DNA of 9,151 nt from Eubacteriales Family XIII. Incertae Sedis bacterium (GTDB taxonomy: Bacteria > Bacillota > Clostridia > Peptostreptococcales > Anaerovoracaceae): assembly GCA_031263335.1 (NCBI GenBank), contig JAISGB010000213.1, positions 1 to 9,151 on the forward strand, written 5' to 3'. Within the stretch, counting starts at the first letter, position 1. Each line of letters starts with the position of its first letter. Under the pieces are notes generated by a model. It had not been told where the DNA came from, made no database searches, and worked only from the letters and a program-made list of their open reading frames with translations. Below are positions 1-6,434 of the stretch, in pieces. The translations under genes were made by a program, and so were the position numbers.

Positions 1-566
1 TCATTGCCCGTCGACACGATCGATACGATGGGTTTCCTGACAGCGCGCACGGTTGAGATGCCGGCGCTCGCGAGTACGGCCATCGCGGCGGGATCGAGGC
101 GGCGGGACGCCGGCAAAAGCAAGGTCCCCCGCTTGTAATCCTCACCTTGAAAACAGTAATTTTGCCATTGGCGCAGGGATTGACGGACGGATACCGTTTC
201 CTCGCCGCCGTCGGTATCCTCCTGCCGGATCACGCAGTCGCAAGGTTCCGGGATGACGGCGCCCGTCATAAGCCGGACAGTCTCCCCGCGCTCCACGCGG
301 CGATCCGTCCAATCACCCGCGTAGATCTTTTCGACCACGCGCAATTTGACCGGCGTCTCCTCGGACGCCCCCTCGCTGTCGGCCGCGATCAAGGCGTATC
401 CGTCCAAAGGGGAACGGGGAAAGGCGGGCTGATCCAACGCGGCGAATACATCCTCTGCGAGTACGCGCCCGTTCGCATCCCCGAGCGAGATCTCCTCCGC
501 GTCGAGGCGTTCCTGTCCGCGACCGACCAAGTCTGTTGCGGTTTCCAGTTCAATGTTTGTAAGCAT
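1..566 (-). CDS. moeA: Molybdopterin molybdenumtransferase MoeA, N-terminal part (3' end cut by window edge)
   Basis: MoeA catalyses the last step of molybdenum cofactor synthesis in the cytoplasm: it inserts molybdate into adenylylated molybdopterin. The frame starts at ATG 564-566 and stays open to base 1, giving 188 whole codons of a family usually about 400 residues long. Visible MoeA signatures are PAFPRSPLDGYA (residues 47-58, with the conserved Asp55), LMTGAVIPEPCD (99-110), GEDYKRG (141-147) and VSIVSTGN (181-188), which opens the MPT-binding (MoCF) domain. The start is fixed by GGAGGG at 572-577, five bases upstream. It lies 52 bases behind modC, and an extended -10 element in that gap suggests separate or additional transcription. 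The identification rests on motif order and the modABC context. The missing C-terminus means a fused PBP-like domain, known in some Bacillota MoeA proteins, cannot be excluded. Confidence 0.93.
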   Translation of the reverse strand, partial: MLTNIELETATDLVGRGQERLDAEEISLGDANGRVLAEDVFAALDQPAFPRSPLDGYALIAADSEGASEETPVKLRVVEKIYAGDWTDRRVERGETVRLMTGAVIPEPCDCVIRQEDTDGGEETVSVRQSLRQWQNYCFQGEDYKRGTLLLPASRRLDPAAMAVLASAGISTVRAVRKPIVSIVSTGN

Positions 567-571
567 AACTG

Positions 572-596
572 CCCTCCGATGGATAATATTATATCA
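572..596 (-). promoter_or_regulatory. Extended -10 promoter and RBS for moeA
   Basis: The modC-moeA gap holds TGATATAAT (588-596), a perfect extended -10 element (TGnTATAAT). No convincing -35 lies 16-18 bases upstream, as is usual for extended -10 promoters. The RBS GGAGGG is at 572-577. The -10 overlaps a perfect 10-bp palindrome, ATAATATTAT (583-592). The surrounding 30 bases are very AT-rich in an otherwise GC-rich window. Transcription from here would give a leader of about 15 nt. Transcript start and regulation are inferred. Confidence 0.55.
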
Positions 597-618
597 TGAA
601 AATATAAAATTCGCGGAG

Positions 619-1692
619 TCATTTGTCGCGTTCGGATCCGCCGCGCAACAACAGGATGTCGTCGCCGTCGAGAAAGAGGCGGCGCACGTTCGCAATATCC
701 TCGTTTCTGTCGCAGATCCAACGGATGATCTCCCGCGCGCGATCCGCGTCGTCCGCAACGCGAAACAGGACGGTCTTGTCAAACGGCCCCTCCACCGCAT
801 GTTCCGCGGAAACCGCGATCTCGTTTTGCACTCCGGCGCCCTTCCCGCGCGTGACGGAGAAATCATGGGCGCGGACGCCGATGTGGGTATGATCCGCCGC
901 GATGGCTCGGGTGGTCTCCAACTCCATTCCCCAGTCCGTCGCGAGCAGTCGGTGTTCCGACAGCTTCCGTATGCGCGAGGTGTTCTTGCAACCCGTGATG
1001 CGCGCCGCCCGTACATTGCCGGGGTCGGCGAACACCGCCTTCGTTTCACCCCGCGTATCGATCCGGCCTCCGTCCATGATCAGCAGATTGTCGCATATCC
1101 GATAGACCTCGTCGCGACTGTGGGTGACCAACAGCACGTCGCCGTCATATTCGGAGATGATCCGAAGCAACTCGATCTGCATGTTCTCCCGCAGAAAGGC
1201 ATCCAAAGCGGAGAACGGTTCGTCAAGCATGAGGATGCCCGGCTCATAGGCGAATATCCGCGCCAAAGCCACCCGTTGCTGTTGGCCGCCCGACAGTTTC
1301 GCGGGATAACGATCCCCAAAGCCCGCAAGCCCGTATCGCTCAAGCAACGCGGACACCGTCGCCGCCTTATCCTTCGCGCGGCGTCCCCGGATGGCGATGG
1401 CGATATTCTCCCAAACCGTCATGTGTGGGAAAAGTGCGTAATTTTGGAACAGATATCCAACATTGCGCTCCCTTGGCGCAAGATCGATCCGCGCCGCCGA
1501 GTCAAAGAGCGTCCTGCCGTTGAATACGATCACGCCCTCATCCGGGGATTCCAACCCCGCGATACATTTCAACGTGAGGCTCTTGCCGCTGCCCGAGGCG
1601 CCGAGGATGCCGAGCGTACCGTCCCCGTTCTCGAAACCCACTTCCAACGTGAATCCCTTGTAGCGTTTGCGGATGTCCACACGGAGGCTCAT
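619..1692 (-). CDS. modC: Molybdate ABC transporter ATP-binding protein ModC
   Basis: Cytoplasmic ATPase subunit that powers molybdate (possibly tungstate) import through ModB. In the 357-residue protein the ABC motifs are in order: Walker A GASGSGKS (31-38), Q-loop LFQNYALFPHMT (81-92), signature LSGGQQQRVALAR (133-145), Walker B ILMLDE (153-158), D-loop SALD (161-164) and switch His191 in LLVTHSRDE. About 125 residues follow and match the size of the C-terminal TOBE/MOP oxyanion-sensing domain of ModC, although that part is divergent by eye. I chose ATG at 1690-1692 because the protein then begins with the usual short strand before the nucleotide-binding fold and follows the modB stop by 25 bases. 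An ATG at 1764 would give a 24-residue non-conserved extension overlapping modB. Full ModC length and the gene order modABC make the call secure; substrate choice between Mo and W is not visible. Confidence 0.95.
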   Translation of the reverse strand: MSLRVDIRKRYKGFTLEVGFENGDGTLGILGASGSGKSLTLKCIAGLESPDEGVIVFNGRTLFDSAARIDLAPRERNVGYLFQNYALFPHMTVWENIAIAIRGRRAKDKAATVSALLERYGLAGFGDRYPAKLSGGQQQRVALARIFAYEPGILMLDEPFSALDAFLRENMQIELLRIISEYDGDVLLVTHSRDEVYRICDNLLIMDGGRIDTRGETKAVFADPGNVRAARITGCKNTSRIRKLSEHRLLATDWGMELETTRAIAADHTHIGVRAHDFSVTRGKGAGVQNEIAVSAEHAVEGPFDKTVLFRVADDADRAREIIRWICDRNEDIANVRRLFLDGDDILLLRGGSERDK

Positions 1693-1717
1693 GATCCGAA
1701 CCCCGCCGCCGAATGTC

Positions 1718-2407
1718 TCATGTCCGCCTCCGATCGTCCGGACGATATTTTTTCGAACGCGCATCCGACACGAAGTTCAACACGCAGACAAAGAGAAAGG
1801 ATATGAGAACCAAGACGATCACATATCTGTACGCCTCCTCCATCCTGCCGCCGCTGACGGAGGAATAGATGGCCAAGGGCATCGTCCTCGTCACGCCCGC
1901 GATATTGCCCGCGATCATGGCAGTGGCGCCGAACTCCCCCAAGCCCCGCGAAAAAGCGAGTATCCCGCCGGACATCAGCCCCGGGGACGCCAACGGAAAG
2001 AGGATGCGAAAGACGATCGCGGTCTCGGACAGGCCGAGGGTGCGAGCGGCCTGCAGAAGCAGAGGATCCACCTGCGTAAACGCGGCCTTCGCGGAACGAT
2101 ACATGAGGGGAAGCGCGATCACCGTCGCGGCCAACACGGTGGCCTGCCACGAGAACACCAACTTCACGCCCATACGGGCAAGCAGACTGCCGATCGGTCG
2201 GTATACCCCGAAGATATATAACAGGAAGAAACCCGCCACCGTGGGAGGCAGGACGAGGGGCAAGGTCAAAAACGCGTCAAGCACCGTACGCAGGATATTG
2301 TTCTTGGCGCGGCAGACGGCATAGGCCAACCATGTCCCGATCACGAAGGTGAAGACGATGGCGACGCACGCGGTCTTTAAGGATATGAGTATCGGCGCAA
2401 ATTCCAT
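1718..2407 (-). CDS. modB: Molybdate ABC transporter permease ModB
   Basis: Membrane subunit forming the molybdate translocation path with ModC. The 229-residue protein has about five hydrophobic segments (roughly residues 6-30, 44-68, 86-104, 143-167, 195-214). It carries the EAA cytoplasmic loop that docks on the ATPase, QAARTLGLSETAIVFRILFP (119-138), followed by the permease-typical SRGLGEFGATAMIAGN. Length and layout are normal for ModB. The start is uncertain: ATG at 2405-2407 is preferred, but an in-frame TTG two codons upstream (2411-2413) is possible, and an in-frame TGA just before it limits further extension. No good Shine-Dalgarno is visible, so translation may depend on coupling to modA. 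The modA reading frame as it stands overlaps its first 131 bases, which is abnormal (see modA). It ends 25 bases before modC. Confidence 0.94.
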   Translation of the reverse strand: MEFAPILISLKTACVAIVFTFVIGTWLAYAVCRAKNNILRTVLDAFLTLPLVLPPTVAGFFLLYIFGVYRPIGSLLARMGVKLVFSWQATVLAATVIALPLMYRSAKAAFTQVDPLLLQAARTLGLSETAIVFRILFPLASPGLMSGGILAFSRGLGEFGATAMIAGNIAGVTRTMPLAIYSSVSGGRMEEAYRYVIVLVLISFLFVCVLNFVSDARSKKYRPDDRRRT

Positions 2408-3338
2408 AGGCAATCATACCATAAAATAAATGTTGTCGCGTTGCCGCCGATCGGCAATCCGAACCGATCGGCGGCAAACAGGGCCGCGCCTCCAATGAGG
2501 CCGGCTTAAAACCGTACTGTTCAAATACGGCCATCGCCGCCGCGCTCCGTAGGAATTCGACGAATTTTTTCGATGCTTCCGTATTGTCCTCTGATGTGCC
2601 GGCCAACATGGCGACGGGATAGACGACCGGCGTCTTCAGGCTGCCCGCCGGCGCGACGGACACGACCTTCACCTTGTCCGCCATGGACGCGGCGTCCGTG
2701 GCGTAGACGATGCCCACCTCCGCGCTCCCTTCCGCAACCCAATTAAGTACCTCCGTTACATTGGTTCCGAGACTGGCGCCCGGCGCCACGCGATCCCAAA
2801 GGCCGAGGGAGGTCAGCGCTTCCTGCGCGTATTGGCCCGCAGGTACGGATGCCGGATCCCCGATGGCGATCGACGCCGCATTCGTGATGTTTTCAAAGGA
2901 TGTGACGGTCGTCGCGCTGTTTGGGGATGTGATCAGGACGATCTCGTTTTCGAGCAGATTCACGACATTTGCGCGATCGACGTAACCGCCGTCCGCCAAG
3001 GCGTCCATCTGTTTGGTCGCGGCGGAGAAGAACACGGTCGCGCCGAGTCCTCCCTCTATCTGCTCCTGAAGTTTCCCGCTGCTGTCGTAGGTCCCCGTGA
3101 CTTCCACCTCCGGGTATTCCTTCCCGAACAGAGGGATAAGTTCCTCGGTAAGCGCGTTTTCAAGGCTGGCCGCCGCCGCGATCATGACGGAACCCTTGAC
3201 GGCGTCCTCCGCTTGCGCGGGCGTGTCCCCGGACGTTTTCCCTTGATCGGACCGATCCCCGCCGCAGGCGGCGAACGATGACAGCGTCAATGCGAAAACG
3301 AGAAGCAAGGCCAACCATAAATTTCGTTTTTGTTTCAT
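2277..3338 (-). CDS. modA: Molybdate-binding lipoprotein ModA with abnormal 3' read-through
   Basis: Extracellular, membrane-anchored substrate-binding protein that captures molybdate/tungstate and delivers it to ModBC. It starts at ATG 3336-3338, behind AGGAGG at 3343-3348. Residues 1-25 are a lipoprotein signal (MKQKR, hydrophobic stretch, lipobox FAAC with Cys25), then a Gly/Ser/Asp-rich linker. The mature domain shows ModA features: AAAASLENAL (54-63), TYDSSGKLQEQI (83-94), DPASVPAGQYAQEAL (161-175) and VGIVYATDA (208-216). The family normally ends near FEQYGFKPA (about residues 272-280, base 2499). Here no stop follows: the frame runs 73 more residues of unlikely composition, through a strong hairpin, and stops at 2277, well inside modB. 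One extra T in the run TTTT at 2507-2510 would give TTT TAA and end the protein at YGF. I infer an indel or sequencing error, so the true 3' end is probably near 2505. Confidence 0.92.
   Translation of the reverse strand: MKQKRNLWLALLLVFALTLSSFAACGGDRSDQGKTSGDTPAQAEDAVKGSVMIAAAASLENALTEELIPLFGKEYPEVEVTGTYDSSGKLQEQIEGGLGATVFFSAATKQMDALADGGYVDRANVVNLLENEIVLITSPNSATTVTSFENITNAASIAIGDPASVPAGQYAQEALTSLGLWDRVAPGASLGTNVTEVLNWVAEGSAEVGIVYATDAASMADKVKVVSVAPAGSLKTPVVYPVAMLAGTSEDNTEASKKFVEFLRSAAAMAVFEQYGFKPASLEARPCLPPIGSDCRSAATRQHLFYGMIAYGICADTHILKDRVRRHRLHLRDRDMVGLCRLPRQEQYPAYGA
2441..2477 (-). repeat. Perfect 14-bp inverted repeat (modA-modB intercistronic hairpin)
   Basis: TTGCCGCCGATCGG (2441-2454) and its exact reverse complement (2464-2477) flank a 9-base loop. 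In the modA transcript this folds into a very stable GC-rich hairpin about 30 nt after the expected modA stop and 33 nt before modB. No U-run follows (the next bases are CGCGACAACATTT), so it is not a standard terminator. The position matches stabilising hairpins known after binding-protein genes in other ABC operons, such as malE-malF, where they keep binding-protein mRNA more abundant than permease mRNA. That role is inferred. Confidence 0.75.
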
Positions 3339-3342
3339 TTTT

Positions 3343-3417
3343 CCTCCTAAAGCCAAAACACAAGATGCTTGCAAACCATTGCCTGCTATTATACCGGCGA
3401 AAGGAAGAACAATGCAA
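3343..3417 (-). promoter_or_regulatory. modABC promoter and modA RBS
   Basis: Upstream of modA a -10 TATAAT (3388-3393) and a -35 TTGCAT (3412-3417) are separated by 18 bases, a good sigma-A type promoter. The RBS AGGAGG is at 3343-3348. A small dyad, GCAA-N4-TTGC (3371-3382), lies just downstream of the -10, around the expected transcript start, and could be an operator; this is weak evidence. The leader of roughly 40 nt is too short for a molybdenum-cofactor riboswitch. The promoter separates modABC from the upstream methyltransferase gene. Confidence 0.65.
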
Positions 3418-3443
3418 CCGCCGCGATCGTTGCGTAATCACCG

Positions 3444-4157
3444 CTACCGTTCGACCGCGAATACCGCCACATTCTTGGGCTTCGGCAGAAAATAGGGATA
3501 GGTGGCGTCGCCCGTCTCGACGACGCGCTTCAACAGGAAATCCAAGCGCGTCCTCTTCGCCTCCGCGTCCTGTTCCAAGGAATAGGATTCGAGAAAATAC
3601 ACGGCTTCCTCCATGGATCTCAGCGGCTGTCCAAAATCCAGATCGACGATGTGCTTGCGATAAGCATATCGCTCGGCCAAGAAGAACTCCTCCATATCCC
3701 GCGCGAACACCTTCTTCACCTTGGGTTTGACCAAGCTGTGAACGGGGTCGGTGTCCTCTCCGTGCGTGATGATGACGACGCGCTTCCCCGCCTCCGAGAT
3801 CATGTATTTCAGACCGGCGTCGGGTGTTCCGAAGAAACTCAGCAATACCACGTCCCAATCGCCGCCGGAGACGACGCGCGCGTCCGCGATCCGAGGAAAT
3901 ATATTGCGCGGGCCGCGCGCGCGGACGCGATCCCGCATGTATCGGATCACGGCCGGATGCTCGTCGACGGCCGTGATCGAGCGCACGCGGGAGGCGAGTT
4001 CAAAGTCGATCAGCCCCAACCCGCAACCGACATCAATGACATCCTCGTCCGCGCCCATATAGGGCAGGATCAGTCCCGCGAGCTTGCGGTGAAAACCCGT
4101 ATAGGCGCCGGCGCGCGCAAAGAATTCAATTTTCTCATCCGTCCATTCAAAGATCAT
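3444..4157 (-). CDS. Class I SAM-dependent methyltransferase, unknown substrate
   Basis: Predicted soluble methyltransferase of 237 residues. The SAM-binding motif I is VIDVGCGLG (40-48), preceded by a helical segment rich in aromatic and basic residues (WTDEKIEFFARAGAYTGFHR). It is followed by ITAVDEHP (61-68), whose Asp65 fits the acidic residue at the end of strand 2 that binds the SAM ribose. WDVVLLSFFG fits the strand 4 region. The C-terminal half (GKRVVIITHGEDT, then a charged segment ending TYPYFLPKPKNVAVFAVER) matches no substrate-specific subfamily I can name. The ATG overlaps the stop of the Crp-like gene (ATGA at 4154-4157), so translation is probably coupled to that regulator. modA follows after its own promoter. 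Substrate and role are unknown; proximity to modABC-moeA suggests, but does not show, a molybdenum-linked task. The fold assignment is firm and the function is not. Confidence 0.8.
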   Translation of the reverse strand: MIFEWTDEKIEFFARAGAYTGFHRKLAGLILPYMGADEDVIDVGCGLGLIDFELASRVRSITAVDEHPAVIRYMRDRVRARGPRNIFPRIADARVVSGGDWDVVLLSFFGTPDAGLKYMISEAGKRVVIITHGEDTDPVHSLVKPKVKKVFARDMEEFFLAERYAYRKHIVDLDFGQPLRSMEEAVYFLESYSLEQDAEAKRTRLDFLLKRVVETGDATYPYFLPKPKNVAVFAVER

Positions 4158-4876
4158 GTTTCTTTCTCATCCAAGGCTTGCTTGTCGAGTATCTCAAAAT
4201 GACCCTTCCGAAACGAGATCACGCCATCCTTCCGCATCACGCTGAGCGTATGCGACAGAGCGCTGCGGTTCACGCCGAGATAGCGCGCGAACTGTTCCCG
4301 ATCCATATTGATCTCGAAGGAAGGGCTACCCTTTTTTTCGCTCATGTGCCGCAGGAAAACGGCGATGCGACGGCGCAGGGATTTCTGGTACAACACGTCT
4401 ATCTTGTACTGTTTTCGGATGCTCTCGTCCGCCAAGAGCCGGACGATATTTCCCCTCAGTTTATCCCGCGTCACGGTGGGGAGCCGCGCGTCGCCAAAAT
4501 CGGAAATGTCAAATGATACCAACTCCGCGTCCTCCATAGAGGCGATCTCGAGCGGACTCTTCTTCGTCTTCGTGCAGGTCACGTCAAGACCCACGATGTC
4601 TCCCTCCGCATACATCTGCACGAGATCGAGCGTCCCATCGTAATAGTATCTCGCGCCGCGCAGCCGGCCGAGCGCGATGATCCAGAACGTCTCCGTCTTT
4701 TCGCCCTCCTCGATCAGCACCGTTCCTGTTTCCAAGCTGACGAATTCCGTGTGCGCGATCGCGGCAAAGGCATCATACTCGATCTTCGACAAGCCCTCAA
4801 AAACGCGTCTGTCCTTCAGCACCCTCGCGCGCGCTTCCCGCACGACCTTCTGTCCGCTTTTCCGTTTCGTCTTCAA
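4154..4876 (-). CDS. Crp/Fnr-family transcriptional regulator
   Basis: DNA-binding regulator of 240 residues from the first possible start. Residues about 24-140 form a cyclic-nucleotide-binding-like beta roll (LKDRRVFEGLSK, GTVLIEEGEKTETFWIIALGR, YAEGDIVGLD). Residues about 150-180 are the dimer helix. Residues 190-230 are a Crp-type winged helix (DREQFARYLGVNRSALSHTL then MRKDGVISFRKGHFEIL), with recognition helix near 203-215. The four-cysteine N-terminal cluster of FNR is absent and the cAMP-binding Arg-Ser pocket signature is not evident, so the effector is unknown. The start is uncertain: TTG at 4874-4876 has AGGA directly against it, too close for a good RBS; GTG at 4843 or 4822 is possible. 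It begins 10 bases after the yigZ-like stop and shares ATGA with the methyltransferase. Adjacency to modABC makes this promoter a plausible target. Confidence 0.9.
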   Translation of the reverse strand: MKTKRKSGQKVVREARARVLKDRRVFEGLSKIEYDAFAAIAHTEFVSLETGTVLIEEGEKTETFWIIALGRLRGARYYYDGTLDLVQMYAEGDIVGLDVTCTKTKKSPLEIASMEDAELVSFDISDFGDARLPTVTRDKLRGNIVRLLADESIRKQYKIDVLYQKSLRRRIAVFLRHMSEKKGSPSFEINMDREQFARYLGVNRSALSHTLSVMRKDGVISFRKGHFEILDKQALDEKET

Positions 4877-4886
4877 TCCTGCACGC

Positions 4887-5510
4887 TCACGCCCTTATCT
4901 CGCAATCCGCGCGGCGGATCAACCGCCCCGCGCCGCCCGTCAAACCGGTGACAGCGGAAATCACACGCGCCGCGTCCTCTTCGCGCGCGGTGATCGTGAC
5001 GGAGACGACGTCCGCAAATACGGGATCCCCGAGAGCGAACCCGCCGCGCTCGCATACCACCTTAAGCTTATCCATATAAGCATACCCGATCTCATACCGA
5101 AACGCCACGCCCGATTCCACCGCGACGACGCCCGCCGCATCGAGCGCGGCCTTCGCGGTCGCGGTATAGGCGCGCGCAAGGCCGCCCGTCCCCAATTTGA
5201 CGCCGCCGAAATACCGCGTGACCATCAACGCCGTATTCGTGACGCCTTCGGACGTCAGCATACGAAGGATGGGGGCGCCCGACGTACCCTGCGGTTCGCC
5301 GTCGCTGCCGGCCCATTGGAATTCCATGCCGGCGCCGATGACGACGACGGGGACATTGTGGGTCGCAGCCCTGTGTGTCCCCCGGATTCCCGCAAAAAAG
5401 CGATCGGCCTCATCCTTGGAACCGGCTTCCCGAATGTGACCGATGAATCGCGATTTTTCGACGATCAGCTCCGATGACGCGGCGTTCCGGACCGTATAGT
5501 ACTTAATCAA
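4887..5510 (-). CDS. yigZ: YigZ/IMPACT family protein (UPF0029)
   Basis: Member of the YigZ (YvyE in Bacillus)/IMPACT family, 207 residues, the usual length. The N-terminal UPF0029 domain shows KSRFIGHI (19-26), ATHN (49-52), SDGEPQGTSGAPIL (69-82) and the family hallmark VTRYFGGVKLGTGGLARAY (97-115). The C-terminal ferredoxin-like DUF1949 domain follows (about 135-205). Eukaryotic IMPACT modulates GCN2 signalling; the bacterial role is not established, though a translation-related function has been proposed from structure. The only sensible start is TTG at 5508-5510, one base after the codY stop; the next in-frame ATG would remove the KSRF motif. No strong Shine-Dalgarno is present, so translation is probably coupled to codY. 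The gene is 10 bases ahead of the Crp-like gene, consistent with one operon. Confidence 0.92.
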   Translation of the reverse strand: MIKYYTVRNAASSELIVEKSRFIGHIREAGSKDEADRFFAGIRGTHRAATHNVPVVVIGAGMEFQWAGSDGEPQGTSGAPILRMLTSEGVTNTALMVTRYFGGVKLGTGGLARAYTATAKAALDAAGVVAVESGVAFRYEIGYAYMDKLKVVCERGGFALGDPVFADVVSVTITAREEDAARVISAVTGLTGGAGRLIRRADCEIRA

Positions 5511-5511
5511 T

Positions 5512-6291
5512 TCAAAATTTCGTCTTTTTCAATTCGTCAATAAACTTATCGTTGAGTATCTTGATGTGCGTCCCCTTCATGCCCAAGGATCGGGATTCGA
5601 TGACGCCCGCGCTCTCCAACTTCCGCAGGGCGTTCACGATGACGGAACGCGTGATGCCGGAACGGTCGGCGATCTTGCTGGCCACCAAGAGTCCCTCATT
5701 GCCGTTCAACTCGTTGAAGATCTGCTGTATCGCCTCGATCTCCGAATACGACAGCGTGCCGATGGCCTTGAGGACGGTCGCCTTCACGCGCGCTTCCTCG
5801 TCCTCATCCAACTTCTGCCTGCGCCGAATCTCCAAGCCGACGACGGTGGCGCCGTATTCCCCCAGGATCAGGTCCTCATCGGTAAACACGGGCGCGTACC
5901 GCGTCAGGATGACCGTGCCGAGCCGATCCCCGCCGCCGTATACGGGAATGATCGTATGCAACTTATCATAGGTGTCGTAATCGTATTTGAATATCTTCAG
6001 CGCCTCGTCCGCCTTCAGATTGGAGACCGTCTCGGTGACCTTCAGCATCTCGTCATTGTACTCTCCGGGCAACTTCTGCTGCCCCGTCTCCGGATCGTCG
6101 ACCGCCGCGCTGTCGGAACGTATCGTATAATGTACGCCGATCACCTTTCCCGCGAAATTCGTGACATAGACATTGGCGTCCATGAGTTCACTGAGAATCT
6201 CGCACAGATCGTCAAATGAAAACACGCCCGTGCTGCTCTCCTGCAAAACCCAATTGAGTTTCCGCACTTTCTCAAGGATTGTTCGTTCCAT
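5512..6291 (-). CDS. codY: GTP/branched-chain amino acid sensing global repressor CodY
   Basis: CodY represses nutrient-acquisition and stationary-phase genes in low-GC-type Gram-positive bacteria when GTP and, in many species, branched-chain amino acids are plentiful. The 259-residue protein has the standard length. Residues 1-155 form the GAF-like ligand domain, a linker helix follows (about 156-185), and the winged helix is nearly identical to family consensus: VASKIADRSGITRSVIVNAL (203-222) and ESAGVIESRSLGMKGTHIKI. ATG at 6289-6291 is preceded by GAGGGGAAAAGGG. The ligand-domain stretch around residues 58-78 differs from what I recall of Bacillus CodY (see findings). The gene has its own promoter with candidate CodY boxes, so it is probably autoregulated, and it is separated from hslU by a terminator-like hairpin. 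yigZ, the Crp-like gene and the methyltransferase follow closely. Confidence 0.98.
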   Translation of the reverse strand: MERTILEKVRKLNWVLQESSTGVFSFDDLCEILSELMDANVYVTNFAGKVIGVHYTIRSDSAAVDDPETGQQKLPGEYNDEMLKVTETVSNLKADEALKIFKYDYDTYDKLHTIIPVYGGGDRLGTVILTRYAPVFTDEDLILGEYGATVVGLEIRRRQKLDEDEEARVKATVLKAIGTLSYSEIEAIQQIFNELNGNEGLLVASKIADRSGITRSVIVNALRKLESAGVIESRSLGMKGTHIKILNDKFIDELKKTKF

Positions 6292-6403
6292 TTCCCTTTT
6301 CCCCTCACATTGGTAGGAATAACATACCGTCGATCGCGGATCCTTCGCCCGGCTTCAAATAAAACGCGCGCGAACCCGGTTCAAAATGATCCGTTCCAAA
6401 AAC

Positions 6404-6431
6404 ATTATATCCGAAAACCGGCGGCTGTAAA
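6404..6431 (-). promoter_or_regulatory. codY promoter
   Basis: -35 TTTACA (6426-6431, five of six consensus bases) and -10 TATAAT (6404-6409), separated by 16 bases. The predicted transcript starts near 6397, giving a leader of about 105 nt before codY. That leader contains the palindrome GAACCCGGTTC (6372-6382) but no structure I recognise as a riboswitch. An upstream pair of CodY boxes ends three bases from the -35. Confidence 0.75.
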
Positions 6432-6434
6432 GGG

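Noticed and set aside
553..1806. 417-codon open frame on the plus strand opposite modC
   Set aside because: Antisense shadow of modC, with Arg/His-rich unstructured composition and no ribosome site; modC carries all ABC motifs.
3278..3374. Upstream modA start at 3374 (12 extra codons)
   Set aside because: It would put the AGGAGG ribosome site inside the gene and spoil the lipoprotein signal; ATG 3338 fits both.
5505..5522. CodY-box-like sequence at the codY/yigZ junction
   Set aside because: At least five mismatches to the 15-mer and it lies within the end of codY and start of yigZ; likely chance.
6292..6400. Riboswitch or attenuator in the codY leader
   Set aside because: Only a short GAACC/GGTTC palindrome is visible; no known aptamer pattern or terminator is present.
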